Source of the DNA: Epithemia pelagica
Taxonomy: Eukaryota; Bacillariophyta; Bacillariophyceae; Surirellales; Surirellaceae
Assembly: GCA_946965045.2 (NCBI GenBank)
Contig: OX337239.1
Span: 1,054,001 to 1,118,000, forward strand
Reading direction: 5' to 3'
DNA: 64,000 bases
Made by a program: the position numbers and the translations under genes
Notes under the pieces: model-generated
Databases searched by the model: none
What the model was told of the DNA's origin: nothing
Seen by the model: only the letters and a program-made list of their open reading frames with translations
In this document: positions 53,001 through 63,699 of the stretch, in pieces
How positions within the stretch are numbered: position 1 is the first letter of the stretch
How the letters are laid out: every line of letters begins with the position of its first letter

Positions 53001-53097
53001 ACAGTCCTTGATCGAGACTGACGATCCCACCGTCGCCGGCCCCCGCACCGGCCATGTGGTCCCGCATGACAAATGGGCCAAAGGGCCAAATGAGTGA
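50092..53097 (+). CDS. Retrotransposon ORF1, gag-like protein
   Basis: The frame is open from 49957; the first ATG in it is at 50092 (MQTLSGLRNRNSRSKDNAKH), giving 1001 residues. Residues 1-370 are low complexity, rich in Thr, Pro, Asn, His, Gln and Arg. A compact region between about residues 370 and 760 (ILIHLHVAVVHHTNPQVESS ... LYLRRTPDTHHLN) may be the RNA-binding or multimerising domain, but I recognise no zinc knuckle or RRM. The C-terminal part is again polar and acidic (EFDDDAMETEEGTDG) and ends with a helical segment (YLHDIRSFCTDQDAQDAWDY). The role as nucleic-acid-binding particle protein is inferred from position upstream of the RT ORF. Its TGA at 53095-53097 overlaps the possible ORF2 ATG at 53090 as ATGAGTGA. 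Confidence 0.7.
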   Translation: MQTLSGLRNRNSRSKDNAKHHHGRHHTTTTVTPNPVGRTDRPRAQTNKGGTKPTPILANNNQTVIKPNERTQHVAFKPTEQKPTPSETKKTQQPIPTRTIATQTTHVDNGERHHLGPIQLRQNQDHAATLRPTGQPKDSPRHLPNAQSPQQPLTISRETQNLPQASSRDASHRQPTTQTMQLHSKPTNSKQPPRRQVAARANTPGSPNREDFPPLRPSHTITPARVSRPTNKGRASPPANNNNHHALTDQATATVTITPVHHRHHETETTTETDHNNSTNHKNIENQKNENENTFKTQKKQHPDNTTEPNHHGEHTTLTDNHNEDDTGTNNYEGDNNETAATPTIQNPYRPTKKTAKSLLTPKPGPKKEAPSILIHLHVAVVHHTNPQVESSLPRLTEKSIKDHISDILAHHSHRQGEDPMSLQVHRVDFLETKQGPRNPPRQNNNNETTGRGTRNHTSSFHVTLSPAPTNDQFDSDVFMDQGLRLVTQLWHRHHRDDYQFDERGDQCVLRNGTPQSNPTVNPRFDQINIYTPACNNRACETHGIVAGIPASALKHRRSLVNLATTIRNLLTPHLPDKLQGLDFHNHIGCRAGVFSGELKSKQRGQVPVIYIAASSRLNFESLMRSYNAHQTTNQNQELCWFDNCIQLLPMPKTQAARTTTLEALKDLDQHFNACVKIRLRPINLEATEEDWDQLAAMEEFAGLFPEYANADPDPESYTLYLRRTPDTHHLNATSIRQYENFPDNILLPTMAAMAASPPRPLDANNPHSPSTGSHTNRLVAFTTRILRRRANQTDRTHNEDTEPTDEEQSRGDTRTRTSPPGTPPPNKRPWQDNNDPYEDETNWQEVVANSPHLRSPPHETTGEDNTKPPANNNKFSPLADKRNDTEHSDDEAEFDDDAMETEEGTDGSQPLIDDDTDIPQSGATANEMETIANYVRTHNPSRLPDIQRYLHDIRSFCTDQDAQDAWDYAQSLIETDDPTVAGPRTGHVVPHDKWAKGPNE

Positions 53098-56000
53098 ACG
53101 AAAGACAAAAACCCCCCGACACTGTCCAGTACCCGACTGCCCATGGACAGTGCCATCATCATCAACCAACCCCCATGCCTCCCTGAAGGAACACCTAATC
53201 ACCGAGCACAACGAAACTCACCCATCAGACTACCTCACACCCCAATATTGCAACCAGCACGGCTTTCATCCATGCCTCAAATGCGACACGCCCACCGCCA
53301 TCTTCACTACGGAAGGGCATCTAAGACAACACGTAACAAAAAAACATAGTAGGACGAAAACAAACCTCCAGTTAGTCCTACAAACCTACCGACATTCTCA
53401 ACCAGAAACTGAGAGACAATGGAAAGATAGCTTAGCTTATCTGCACAAACTACAGCTTTCACCACCACCATTCCGCCGAAGTATCTGGCACAAACTAAAG
53501 CCTCCCATCAAAGCAGAATTTTACACAACATACAACACGGTTGTGTCTTGGATCCTTGAAGCAACACCACCCCTGTCCCCCTCGGTCCTGAAGGACGACA
53601 GACCACCACAACACGACATCGACGCCAGTCCCTTTTGGAAACTGTTAATTCTATTAGAGTCCCTCCTGCTGGCACCAATCAAAGGAACAGTGCACCTCAC
53701 CTATGCAAACGCCTTTCGAGCCCGGCTCTCCTGGTTTAAGACCGGCAGACTCGAAGAACTCCACCACATCATCTGGAATCCAACACCGCTCCCAAAACAG
53801 GGCGCAAGCAACAAGAAAAAACAGAAACAACGACAACAACATCACCCCTCCCCGTCCGACCAACTGCCACAATGGCGTCTCCACTCAGCTCAACAATTAG
53901 CCGACCTTGGCAATTACCGAGCAGCAGTCAAACGACTCACAACAAACACACCACCAGCAACATTGACCGCACCAAGAGTCGAACGTTGCCAGAACGAACT
54001 CTTTCCACTAAGACAACGACCACCCCCGTCAACAAGATCACATGGTCAACCAACAATGGGACCCCCAGCCGCCCAGTATTTAAAACTGACAGACGAGTCC
54101 TTCGAAAGGGCACTGCGGCAGATGTCACCGGGGACGGCCTCTGGACCGTTCTCCACATGCATCGACACCATCGTGTCGATGGCTCTCCACAAGACAACAA
54201 AAGCGCCGAATGCAACAAGACCGTACTTCCGCAACATCAAATCTCTCATACAACTCGTAGTGACTGCCCAAGTACCGACAACAATCCAACCAATTCTCGC
54301 CAGCAATTACTTTCTTGCTTTGCATAAAGACATGAACAATCTGGAACGGCTACGACCAATTGGGATTGGAACAGCCATCCGAAGAGTAGCAGCCAAGACA
54401 GCCCTGGTACACCTTACCGATGCCATTCAACCCCTCCTGCTCAAAGGAGGCCAGTACGGCATACAAGTACCAGGGGGAGTCGATTTTGTCGCCCAAACCA
54501 CGGCCATGGCAGTGCGACAATACATCGACCGAAATCCAACAACGACAGACTCCTCAACCACATCAACAACAACCGAAAACCGGACGACAACGACAAACCC
54601 ATCAACACCATCAACAACAACCGACAGTCGGACGAGACCGCCGAGCCGAGCACTGGTCATGCTCGATCTAACAAATATGTTCAATAATGTGAGCAGAACT
54701 GAAGCAAGAAAAATCTTGTTAGAGCACGACGAAACAACACCACTGGTCCCCTTGTTTGACCTGTTAACACAACACACCTGCAAGCAATGGTACTTCGACG
54801 AAAACAAACAAGCAAAGTTTTTACGGCAAGAAGAAGGGTTCCCCCAAGGCTGCCCTTTGAGCCCGCTATTCTCCTGTCTCGTCTTACTGGCCTTAACAAA
54901 CAAGCTGAACAAAGAACAAGCCAAAAGAGCACAACAACGACAGCGCAACAACAACCCACACGACGACGAAATGGGCGGAGTAGGACACACCGCATCCATC
55001 ATGGATGACACATCAGTGTGTTTGCCCCACTGCGACGTCCCATGGTTCCTAAAACGTTTCGAAGCACTCGGTCAGCCTTTGGGAATCATTTTGAACAAAA
55101 GCAAAACAACAATTCTTACCTCCACCGACGGTACACCCCCCGACACGCTAGACCCAACCGACAAACAGTTCCTCAAACAAGCGCTGTCGTTCCTTTCTCC
55201 CGCCGACCCGGCAAAAGCCGAGATCACAAACGGGGTACGATTTCTCGGACAGCCTATAGGTTCGAGCAACTTCGCCCAGCAATACATCCAAAACAAATTG
55301 AAAAAGATGCATCACAAACTGGACGTTTTCTTGCAACTGCAAGACCTCCAGACCAAACACAACCTTTTCAAATTTACCATGATATCGTCCCTGTTGCACC
55401 TGCTACCATCAGATGTCTACCTGGCGCACACAACAACAAATCCAAGAACAACGCTTTGGTCCAGCCCAACAACATTAGAGACAGAAAAAATCGTCGCACG
55501 CTTTCTATCAGAACTCACCTCGCTCCCCGAAACCGAGATCAGCTCTTCGGCTTGCCTCATTGCGGCAATGCCACAACGTCTTGGAGGCCTCGGCTACCAA
55601 CAAGCGGCCACATCGGCGTACCCACGATTGCTAACCCAAACGGCACGAGCAATCGCCTTAGCAACCTCTAGCGAAACGCCAATCCCGAGAGTCCACCAAA
55701 GGGAACTTAACAATTGGCAAGAAAGCACCGATGAGTACATGACAATTTTCAGAAAAACACTTTCACTCTACGCCAAAGAATACGCAGAAGAACAATTGTA
55801 CACACCAAAGAGGTATGACCATACCACTCACAACAGGCTACTCCATCACACAGTCCAAGAACATACTCTACCGCGCTTGGTAGCCGAAACCCCACCAGAA
55901 CAACGAACCTTCCTCCCCGGTTTATTGTCGCCTCTCACCAGTTTGGCCCTGTCCCTACCTTTGACAGCAACACAGTTTCGCTATCCAAACGAAGTATTCC

Positions 56001-57025
56001 AAACGGCAATCAAAAGAAAATTGCGGCTCCCCTTGTTCGTGAACGATCCAACCCAGTCTTGGCCCCAGAAATGTCGCTGCTCCAAAACCAAGACAATTGA
56101 CCCTCTGGGAGACCATTTGTTCTCATGCACCTCCGCTTCGAAAACAGCCCTTTCGAATGCAATTCGAGACACCTTATTCGACGTACTACGACAACTCGCA
56201 CCTGCAGCTGGAACAGTCGAAACCACCCACGACGTCCACGTTGAGCCACCTGGTTTGGCTCCGCAACACGAGCGAAACATACGGCCCGCCGATGTCGGGA
56301 TGCTCCTCCGCAAGCCACACCGCAACGACCACTTTCAATATGTGGCGATAGACATCACCATTCCCCCACCTCAACAACCTTTGCCAATCCACGACCCGTC
56401 CGACCACAAAACAATAGCCACAATGGCATCAAGGGCGCATCACGAGGCAGCAAGGGCTAAGTTTTGTCGGGATCCACAAACAGCAACACACCTGCTCCAC
56501 AACGGCGTTTATCTCTTACCATTCACCGTCGACCACCTGGGTTCCTTGGGATCTTTCGCCAATACCCTTCTTTTCCCATCAGAATATCACCACCCAACCT
56601 TATCAACAAACGAACCTCCGCCATGGGATAACCCCTTTTTCGGAAAAGACGAAAAGAGAAGTAAATCACATCCAGCGGCTTACGCACTCTTTCAACAACT
56701 AAAAGAAGCCCCAAACAACATGCTTACAAAGGCAAACAAAAACACAAAGAAGTTTAGCTATCCAGAGGCTAACATATACACAATCGGACACTATGCCAAA
56801 GCCTCACTGGGCCATGCAATCATCTCGGCATTGGCCAACCACGCCAATAATAACATCACAGCGATAAAACATCACCAATCCCTTCGAAAAACTCGAATCA
56901 CACAGTTGCAAAATCTGGCAACACCGTGTTTTGCACCAGTCACTCCGATCTACTCCCCGGCTCCAATGGCACAGTTCATCACTGCCACGGACACAGCCCC
57001 ACTCCTTTGCGAACTCCCCGCTTAG
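53054..57025 (+). CDS. Retrotransposon ORF2: zinc fingers, reverse transcriptase, R2-type C-terminal region
   Basis: Possible starts are ATG 53054 (1323 aa) or ATG 53090 (1311 aa, overlapping the ORF1 stop). N-terminal C2H2 fingers: CPVPDCPW...HLITEH and CLKCDTP...HLRQHVTKKH. The RT core carries LRPIGIGTAIRRVAAKTALV, palm motif A VMLDLTNMFNN (Asp 538), GFPQGCPLSPLFSCLVLLAL and IMDDTSV (Asp 651-652) in place of the usual Y-x-D-D. A Thr/Ser-rich insertion of some 35 residues separates GGVDFVAQTTAMAVRQYID from motif A. The C-terminus has CRCSKTKTIDPLGDHLFSC (a C-C-H-C cluster), RPADVGMLL and YVAIDITIPPP, resembling the restriction-like endonuclease of R2/NeSL/Utopia-type LINEs. No apurinic endonuclease domain is seen. 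The order finger-RT-CCHC-endonuclease supports a site-preferring element. Confidence 0.85.
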   Translation: MWSRMTNGPKGQMSERKTKTPRHCPVPDCPWTVPSSSTNPHASLKEHLITEHNETHPSDYLTPQYCNQHGFHPCLKCDTPTAIFTTEGHLRQHVTKKHSRTKTNLQLVLQTYRHSQPETERQWKDSLAYLHKLQLSPPPFRRSIWHKLKPPIKAEFYTTYNTVVSWILEATPPLSPSVLKDDRPPQHDIDASPFWKLLILLESLLLAPIKGTVHLTYANAFRARLSWFKTGRLEELHHIIWNPTPLPKQGASNKKKQKQRQQHHPSPSDQLPQWRLHSAQQLADLGNYRAAVKRLTTNTPPATLTAPRVERCQNELFPLRQRPPPSTRSHGQPTMGPPAAQYLKLTDESFERALRQMSPGTASGPFSTCIDTIVSMALHKTTKAPNATRPYFRNIKSLIQLVVTAQVPTTIQPILASNYFLALHKDMNNLERLRPIGIGTAIRRVAAKTALVHLTDAIQPLLLKGGQYGIQVPGGVDFVAQTTAMAVRQYIDRNPTTTDSSTTSTTTENRTTTTNPSTPSTTTDSRTRPPSRALVMLDLTNMFNNVSRTEARKILLEHDETTPLVPLFDLLTQHTCKQWYFDENKQAKFLRQEEGFPQGCPLSPLFSCLVLLALTNKLNKEQAKRAQQRQRNNNPHDDEMGGVGHTASIMDDTSVCLPHCDVPWFLKRFEALGQPLGIILNKSKTTILTSTDGTPPDTLDPTDKQFLKQALSFLSPADPAKAEITNGVRFLGQPIGSSNFAQQYIQNKLKKMHHKLDVFLQLQDLQTKHNLFKFTMISSLLHLLPSDVYLAHTTTNPRTTLWSSPTTLETEKIVARFLSELTSLPETEISSSACLIAAMPQRLGGLGYQQAATSAYPRLLTQTARAIALATSSETPIPRVHQRELNNWQESTDEYMTIFRKTLSLYAKEYAEEQLYTPKRYDHTTHNRLLHHTVQEHTLPRLVAETPPEQRTFLPGLLSPLTSLALSLPLTATQFRYPNEVFQTAIKRKLRLPLFVNDPTQSWPQKCRCSKTKTIDPLGDHLFSCTSASKTALSNAIRDTLFDVLRQLAPAAGTVETTHDVHVEPPGLAPQHERNIRPADVGMLLRKPHRNDHFQYVAIDITIPPPQQPLPIHDPSDHKTIATMASRAHHEAARAKFCRDPQTATHLLHNGVYLLPFTVDHLGSLGSFANTLLFPSEYHHPTLSTNEPPPWDNPFFGKDEKRSKSHPAAYALFQQLKEAPNNMLTKANKNTKKFSYPEANIYTIGHYAKASLGHAIISALANHANNNITAIKHHQSLRKTRITQLQNLATPCFAPVTPIYSPAPMAQFITATDTAPLLCELPA

Positions 57026-57137
57026 GAGTCCCACTTTACCATAGACAGTAACGTACTAAAAATCTTACAAGCAGCAGACCGAAAAAAGAAGCAACCCAAC
57101 AACGACGACTGTACACCAAACCCGAGGCACTATCAAC

Positions 57138-60100
57138 ATGTCGTCGTCGTCTCGATCGGCCTCACAATCGAAAACACACCCTCTTTCGTCGTCGTCGAAT
57201 ACTAGCAATAGCACTGGGTCTCCACCTTCCAAACGCCAATGTACCACCCGAAGTCGCACCAGTCAGTCCCCGCCACAACAACAACAACCGAATCCTCCCC
57301 TTCCAACGACAAATTGGGAACCCTCTCAAGCATCGCAATGGACTGTCTTGCATCAATGTACCCATTGGTCATGGATGTATACGAGCAATCAGGAATGGCA
57401 TGGACAAGGAACGACCAAACTCTTTGTCCTTCCCCGTCGTCGAACCACAACCAGCAGTAGCAACCAGCCGACACCAACCACAACCACCAACAACAACACA
57501 TCCTTGGAATCCTTGGCCTTGCATTTACGTGGCACTGTGCAAGTCCAATCCATTCAAGTTCATGCCATGGGTGTCGTCCAGGATGGTACCAACAACAACA
57601 ACAAAAATAGCAATACCACCAACCACAAGAACGACCGGACGGAACCGGGTGCCGTGTCCTTGCAGGCCTGTTCCAACGTTTCCTATTTGCATGCCGATCC
57701 CTTGGAATGTGTCTTGTGGAGTCCCCGAACCAGTCCAACGGCCAACAACAACAACAACAACAAGAACCAGAACAAATGTCAAGCCGATGGACAATGTTCT
57801 AGGGGCGCTGCTGGCATGACCTTGGGATTGCGAGCGGCCAGCATTGCCAGTTTGCAAGGACAATTGCAAATCCAATACCAACGACCGACATCCTCCCTGG
57901 CCCTATTGTCGTCATCCAAAGACCAAGATAATGATCATGGCGGCGACAAGAACAAGAAGGCAACCGACCCCCCGAGTGGTTCGCAGCAGCAACAGCAGCA
58001 GCAGCAAGTTCAAGAGGCTTGGAAGACGGCCTTGCAACAGCAGCAACCACAAACTGCTGGTACAGCCGTGACAAAACTGCAAACCAAATTGCGACACGAA
58101 CGTCAACGGTCGCAATACGAAGCTCGTCTCGAGTCCATGAGCAAACTCTTGGCGCAAGCTACCACGACCACCACAACCACAACTACCACCAATGCGGCGG
58201 CACCTCTGCAAGTGACAATTCACTTTTCCATCACTTCATCCTCCTCATCATCACAGCAACATTGGGGTGGCTTGCACGTGTTGTCCAAAGGATGTACGCC
58301 ACATATTTATACGACGAGTGGCGTTCATGGAGATGCCAGTGAAGGACCGTCCTGTTGGGTTCCTTGTTTGGATTCGGCCGCCGTCCATCATCGGGCTACG
58401 CACGAATGGTCCATATCGGTAACGGCTCCCATGTCGCAAGGGCTGTCCAGTGTGGGTATGGGACAAGATTTGGGACTTCAACAATCCTACTTGCATTTAC
58501 TCTCACCGCCGACAACAACAGCAATGTCATTTTCAGCCAAGGATTCCACCAAGCGACTGTGTCGACACGTGTTGGGACCACAACACTGGGACTTTTGTCA
58601 AGGCATTCTGCAACAAGAGCAAGAAGAACAAGAACAACAAGCCTTGTCGTCATTGACACACACTACGCATGTGATTCCACCCGACGATGACGATGATAAT
58701 GAAAATACAACGGGTGGAATGTCGGTGTTGAAAGTACACAATGTGTGGGCCACCAGTATTTGGTGTTCGGCCACATGGTCTCCCATATCGCCCCGGTCCT
58801 TTGGCTTTGCCATTGGTCCCTTTTGTACCTTGGCCGATGCCGAATATGTCAGTACCATTGCTGTTACCTCGCAACCATTGGAAGAAGACGACGATAATGA
58901 TGAACAACAACCACAAGTTGCATCCAAAGATGGACCCCAAAATAGTGCATATACGACCGATTCAAAAGTGCAATCGCAGAATACGACAGAAACAGATAAT
59001 CCAAATACAGGGTCAGACCAAACAACGAACTCAAATTCCATGGACATCTCTCAAGATGAGGTTCTTGAAGAGGGAGAGGAAGAAGACCACGACGACGAAG
59101 AAGAAGACGAATCGATCGACGAGCCTGACACGTCCAAAACTGTGGAAGAAACTCAAGCTCAGTACATTCAAGCGGCTTACGAACGAGGAGAGGGGATTCG
59201 ACAAGTCTATTTTGCTCCTGTTTGTTGGCGTAAACACATTTTCGCGCATCAAGCAAGTCGCATGTTGCTGCCAAATCACAGTGCACGATTGGCTCTGCGG
59301 GATTTGACCCTGTCGCAAAAAGTGTGGATGCAGCAATTGGAAGAAACCATTCAAGCAGCAACCGTCGGCGTCCCCCATCGAGCCTTGTCGTTGATGCGGG
59401 ACTTGTTGGCTGTACCCGAATACCGGACCGTTTCGTATACACAAGTATGGATCCCCAATGCCGTTCACGGTGGTTGTTCCAGTGGATCCCTTCATCAGTG
59501 TCCTGAAGTCATGATCAATCCCTTTCTGGGTGGAGCAATTATGGATGCTCGTCTCTTGCCACCCTTACAGACACGATTGCCGTACTACAACAGTGGCCGT
59601 GCGTTGCAATTTTTGCAAGCGCGCAATGCCATCCGCGGCTGGATTCAGGCCTCATTGCCCTTGGGAGGTGGTGGAGACGACGATGTCGGACATGGCTACA
59701 TACTGCGTTTATGGGAAGCCTTAATTATGAGTTGCTACGAACGAGGACATGGGGCCTTTGGCGAGGGAGGGGCTGCGGCAGCGGCTCGTGGAGGCGGCGG
59801 GGGTGGATTGTTTGGGACCCGTCGCTATGCCGCGCAGAGTGGTTTGAACAGCACCAATTTAGATTTCTTACCGATTCGAAACTTGTGGGAAGATCACATG
59901 TTCTCGTCGGGAGCGGCCATGTTTGACGCGGGGCATGGCGGTATGGGCATGGATGGATCCATGGGTGTCACTCCAATGGGTAAGAAGACAATTTTCCCAT
60001 TGTTTGGCCGATGTCTTTTTTTCTGACGTGTTCTTGATTTGCGCGTTTCCTTATTGCAATCATGAATGAAATGGATATTGCAGACGAATCTCAAAACGAT

Positions 60101-63100
60101 TACTTGTGGCGATCGGCGACCAACGGAACCGAATCCCATACATCTGGCATTGACGAGTACAACATTCGTCACTTGTTGCGAAAAGATGTAATTGAAGCGG
60201 TAGAACGTGGAACTGATAAAGACAAGCAAGTTCCATCTCCGGGAATGGGTTGGGGTGGTGTATTTGGATCGTACCTCTCTTGCACCTATTTGTCGAGCAA
60301 CGCCTCTTCCAGCAGTCAACTGGGATGCGGAGCAGTTGAAATGATGCATCCTCTTGGTGGTTTAGTCTATCGGGCGATGAAGATTGATGTTTTTCGCGCA
60401 GTGGTGGAAGGACGTGCGGGGATTGCGAATTTCTTGCGATTAGCTCGGGCTACCTTTGTGGCGGCTCACCTTTCCGACATTGGAGAAAAGACCTTGGTCC
60501 TCCCCAAACGACCCGAATCTAAAAAGATGGGCAGCAACAAAGAAGGTCAACAACAAACCATGTACGATGAAGATCTGCCTCCCTTTGTTGTCTGTGTCAA
60601 CGAAATTCTTGCCAAGGGCGGACTTACACACACATTGTTCACGAGAGCTTTACAAAACATGTGTGGAAGACATCGTGAACCCTACTTGGCCGGGACGTTG
60701 GTAGATGTCGAACGAGAAGCACAGGATCCACGAACACGAAAGTCATTTGTAGACTCGGAAGGCTTTCCTAATTCCTATTTACGTGCATCCAGCATGTTGT
60801 ACTGTCGAGTGGGTGTTCAGGTCGAACAACACAGCCGCGATACAGCAGGCATGGCAGGTGGAGGTTCTGCTGCTGCAGCTTCCAAAAGCACACAGTGTCA
60901 GATTTATGCCGAACCGATAATACCGGAAGGTGGTGTAGCATTTGGAGGACCTATTACGGTGCGGGTTGTGGAGAATGAAGGGCAGTTCCGAGAATATGAG
61001 AAGGACTTGTTGGCCGATGGCAGTCGACGAGATTGGGGATCGATGACATTGCACGCCAAGCCAGTTTCCACTCCTCAAGCTCAGGTAGGCCTATGCTCTC
61101 CCAATAACCAAAAGAAGCAATGTATCGTCACGTCGATACTCTAACTTGTTATTTGTTTCTTATCGAATAGACTGCTGCAAGCGGAGCATTGGAACGTAAG
61201 GGATCCAAGGGAGGTTCTGATTTGGGGAAGATACAGAGTGCTGGAGGTGCTTTTACCAATTCAAGTTTTCATGGAGGAGGATTCCAGGCAATTGAGCTTG
61301 TCCGCCTTACAAACTTAAGTCCGCTTCTTTGGGTCCGTGTTGACCCCTTTGATATATATTGTGGTCGAATATCAGTTGTTCAACCCGATGCATGTCTTGC
61401 AGAGGAACTTTTTCATGACGGCGATGCAAGTGCACAGGTCGATGCAATTAGAAGCCTTGCTGAGCGTCCTCTTCGTATCCAGGGGTCCATGAAAGTGTCT
61501 GTAGTTCACGGAGTCAATGTTTCGGAACTGCCCGTTCGGCTTTTGAGCGACTGTCTCAAAGGATCCTCGGCTCTTCATAGTTCATTGCCTCATACACCTG
61601 GCGTCCGTAGTCACGCAGCGCTGGCGATAGCTCAGTGGCAAAACAACAAGGGACCTCCTTCCAAGAACACGGCGGGGACAGATAGTTGGCTGGGTCTTGA
61701 TCTCTTGATTGAATACTTTCAAGAACGATTCTGTAGCAATTCAGTTACAATGCCTGTTAAGTTCTCCAGAGTCGCCATCAAGAACAGCGAGGCAGAAGCA
61801 CGGGCAGCGAACAATGCCATGGAAGGAGGTGGTGCAAACCCTATGAGTTCTCACGATGAATCCTTGTATGAATACTTGGACACACTAGATGAAGGTGACG
61901 AACGAAAGACGTCATTGAAGCGTGCCGAGGACGTGGAAGTGGAAGAAGATGAGGAATATCGTGTCCGATCTGCGTGTGTCACCGCGATTGCTTCAATTAG
62001 AGCTCAGGATGGGCAAACTCCGGATGCTGTTATCAATTTCTTGGAATCGGTTTTGGAAGCAGAAGATGCATCAGTTATTCCCAACGTGACATGTCCTGAT
62101 GATGAGACAATGGCTGAGCATGACTTTGTGCGAATGAAGAAAGAACGCGCGAGAAGGCGCAAACAGAGAACTGATGCCGACGGTGAAGAGACACCGGCGC
62201 CTTGGTTCCCTTATAACTCGGGGACTTTGGTTGCGGATACCTTACTTGCCACATGTCATGTCAACGCATGGCCATCTGTATACACAGATCCAGCGACTGG
62301 GGTGACAGTCGAAACGTCTGGAAAGCATCCCGTGACAAAACTCATCGAACTAACTAAGTGTTGGCTGGAATGGGAGCTCTTTCGTGAACGAGTACGCTCT
62401 GATATGGAGGGAAAAGAAGGTGAGACATTGGTCGGCGGGAACTGCTTCGACGTTGTTTCAGCTTGTGCCATTGTGGCTTTGGCAAACCTTGTAATGTTGA
62501 AGCAGTGCACAACAACAAGTTCCACCCCCAAGTCGAGTGAACAAAGTTTGGACGATGGAGACACCATAGACCAAGTAACGACAGCAGAATATTATGGTAA
62601 TATTCTCGACTCAAAGTTCATTTTGAATGATCTTACAAGAGCTGCAGCGGCGCAAGCCTTGACATGCATCTGTTGTGCAGCGGATCGATTTGAGGTGGAC
62701 GCTGCGCCAGCTTTGGGGCTGTTGACTTCTCTGGAAATCTTATTGACTCACATTGCAAGTGATGAAACGTCTCCTTCGCTTCGTCAGACATTGGCGCAAA
62801 TCATGATGGATGCATGTACAGGGAAAGTCTGTTCCATGCAACGGGTTGGTGCGATCGCGGGACGGAATGATTTGTATTCATCCGCCTCTCGTTTCTTCTG
62901 CGGCCCGCTGGGTTCCAGTCATGGTGGCGACAATGGCAGCTCAATGTTAACAACAGTTTCGGCAGCGTCTTCGCCGGCGGCATCCGCTGTTAACGATGGA
63001 GCGAGACGAGGTCTAAAGTTGCTGAATCGAGCTGGTCACCCCCGCGGCGAGGCCGTTAGCCGTGAAGTTGTGGTTCGTGTCGCAATTTTTGCGACTCGTT

Positions 63101-63699
63101 TATGGAGGATAATAAATGGAGAAACCCCGGAACCATGTTCAAACGCTTTTACAAGCAGGTATGCTCGACCGAGTATAGGTGTTTGTGCCTACGACGGAGT
63201 CCTTCGGTGTTCTCTACTGTCTTTGTGGTTGTGGCTCTGGCCAAAGGGATGCTTCGCTGTTCTTCAAGTACAGTCTTGGAAGACTATGGAGAATACACCT
63301 GAATACGCGGCCATCGGTGCGGACCGTGTTATGAAGATTACAGAAGAAGAAAAAGCAGCGGCTGCTGTGGAAGAGAACTCATTGAATGAACTAGGGCGCT
63401 TGGTTCAAATGGAAATTGACCGTCAAGCTTGGCGAGGTGAAATGGCTTCCAAATCCTACACCCTGTTCAAGGCGGTCGGTGGAAGTGGAGCAGCTGCATC
63501 GGTTGATACGGGCGCAGCTGAGCAGGGTATTGGTCAACCATTACCACCTATTCAGCGGGATGCAGCATTCAAACAAGGTGGTTGGATTGCATCAGCGGCG
63601 CAGCAACGCAGAGCATTAGCGTTGGACGGAGGAACGGTCGTGACAAAGCTACGTCTCAAGGTTGGAAACAGCAACACTGGTGGAAATGGAACTAAATAA
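57138..63699 (+). CDS. TAF2-like subunit of TFIID (3 exons)
   Basis: Exons join(57138..59979, 60084..61084, 61171..63699), introns 104 nt (phase 1) and 86 nt (phase 0); product 2123 aa. TAF2 is the aminopeptidase-like scaffold subunit of TFIID, which contacts promoter DNA near the initiator. Supporting segments: QASQWTVLHQCTHWSWMYTS at the N-terminus, HWGGLHVLSKGCTPHIYTTS and GPSCWVPCLDSA (matching the GGLHFV...W.PC.D pattern), and MSVLKVHNVWATSIWCSATW. YTQVWIPNAVHGGCSSGSLH and MINPFLGGAIMDARLLPPLQ follow, then FLRLARATFVAAHLSDIGEK, HEAT-like helices in exon 3 and LSLLSLWLWLWPKGCFAVLQ near the C-terminus. The zinc-binding HExxH of true M1 peptidases is not seen, as expected for TAF2. Long Gln, Thr, Asn and acidic insertions make it larger than animal or yeast homologues (about 1200-1400 aa). 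The retrotransposon ends only 112 bases upstream. Confidence 0.8.

Larger units (their letters stand above)
49957..57025 (+). mobile_element. Two-ORF non-LTR (LINE-type) retrotransposon
   Basis: Two long overlapping ORFs on the plus strand, a gag-like ORF1 and an ORF2 with N-terminal C2H2 fingers, reverse transcriptase and a C-terminal Cys/His plus endonuclease-like region, occupy 7 kb without introns. No LTRs were seen. The plus strand is strongly A/C-rich and poor in G and T compared with host genes, a compositional bias often seen in LINE sense strands. Both ORFs are intact, so the copy could be young and active. The limits given are those of the open frames; the true 5' end, 3' tail and target duplication were not located. 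ORF2 ends 112 bases before the TAF2-like start codon. Confidence 0.8.

Noticed and set aside
63120-63300. Possible intron in TAF2 exon 3 (GTATGC...TTCAAG)
   Set aside because: The in-frame reading LSLLSLWLWLWPKGCFAVLQ is strongly protein-like, so the stretch is kept as coding.
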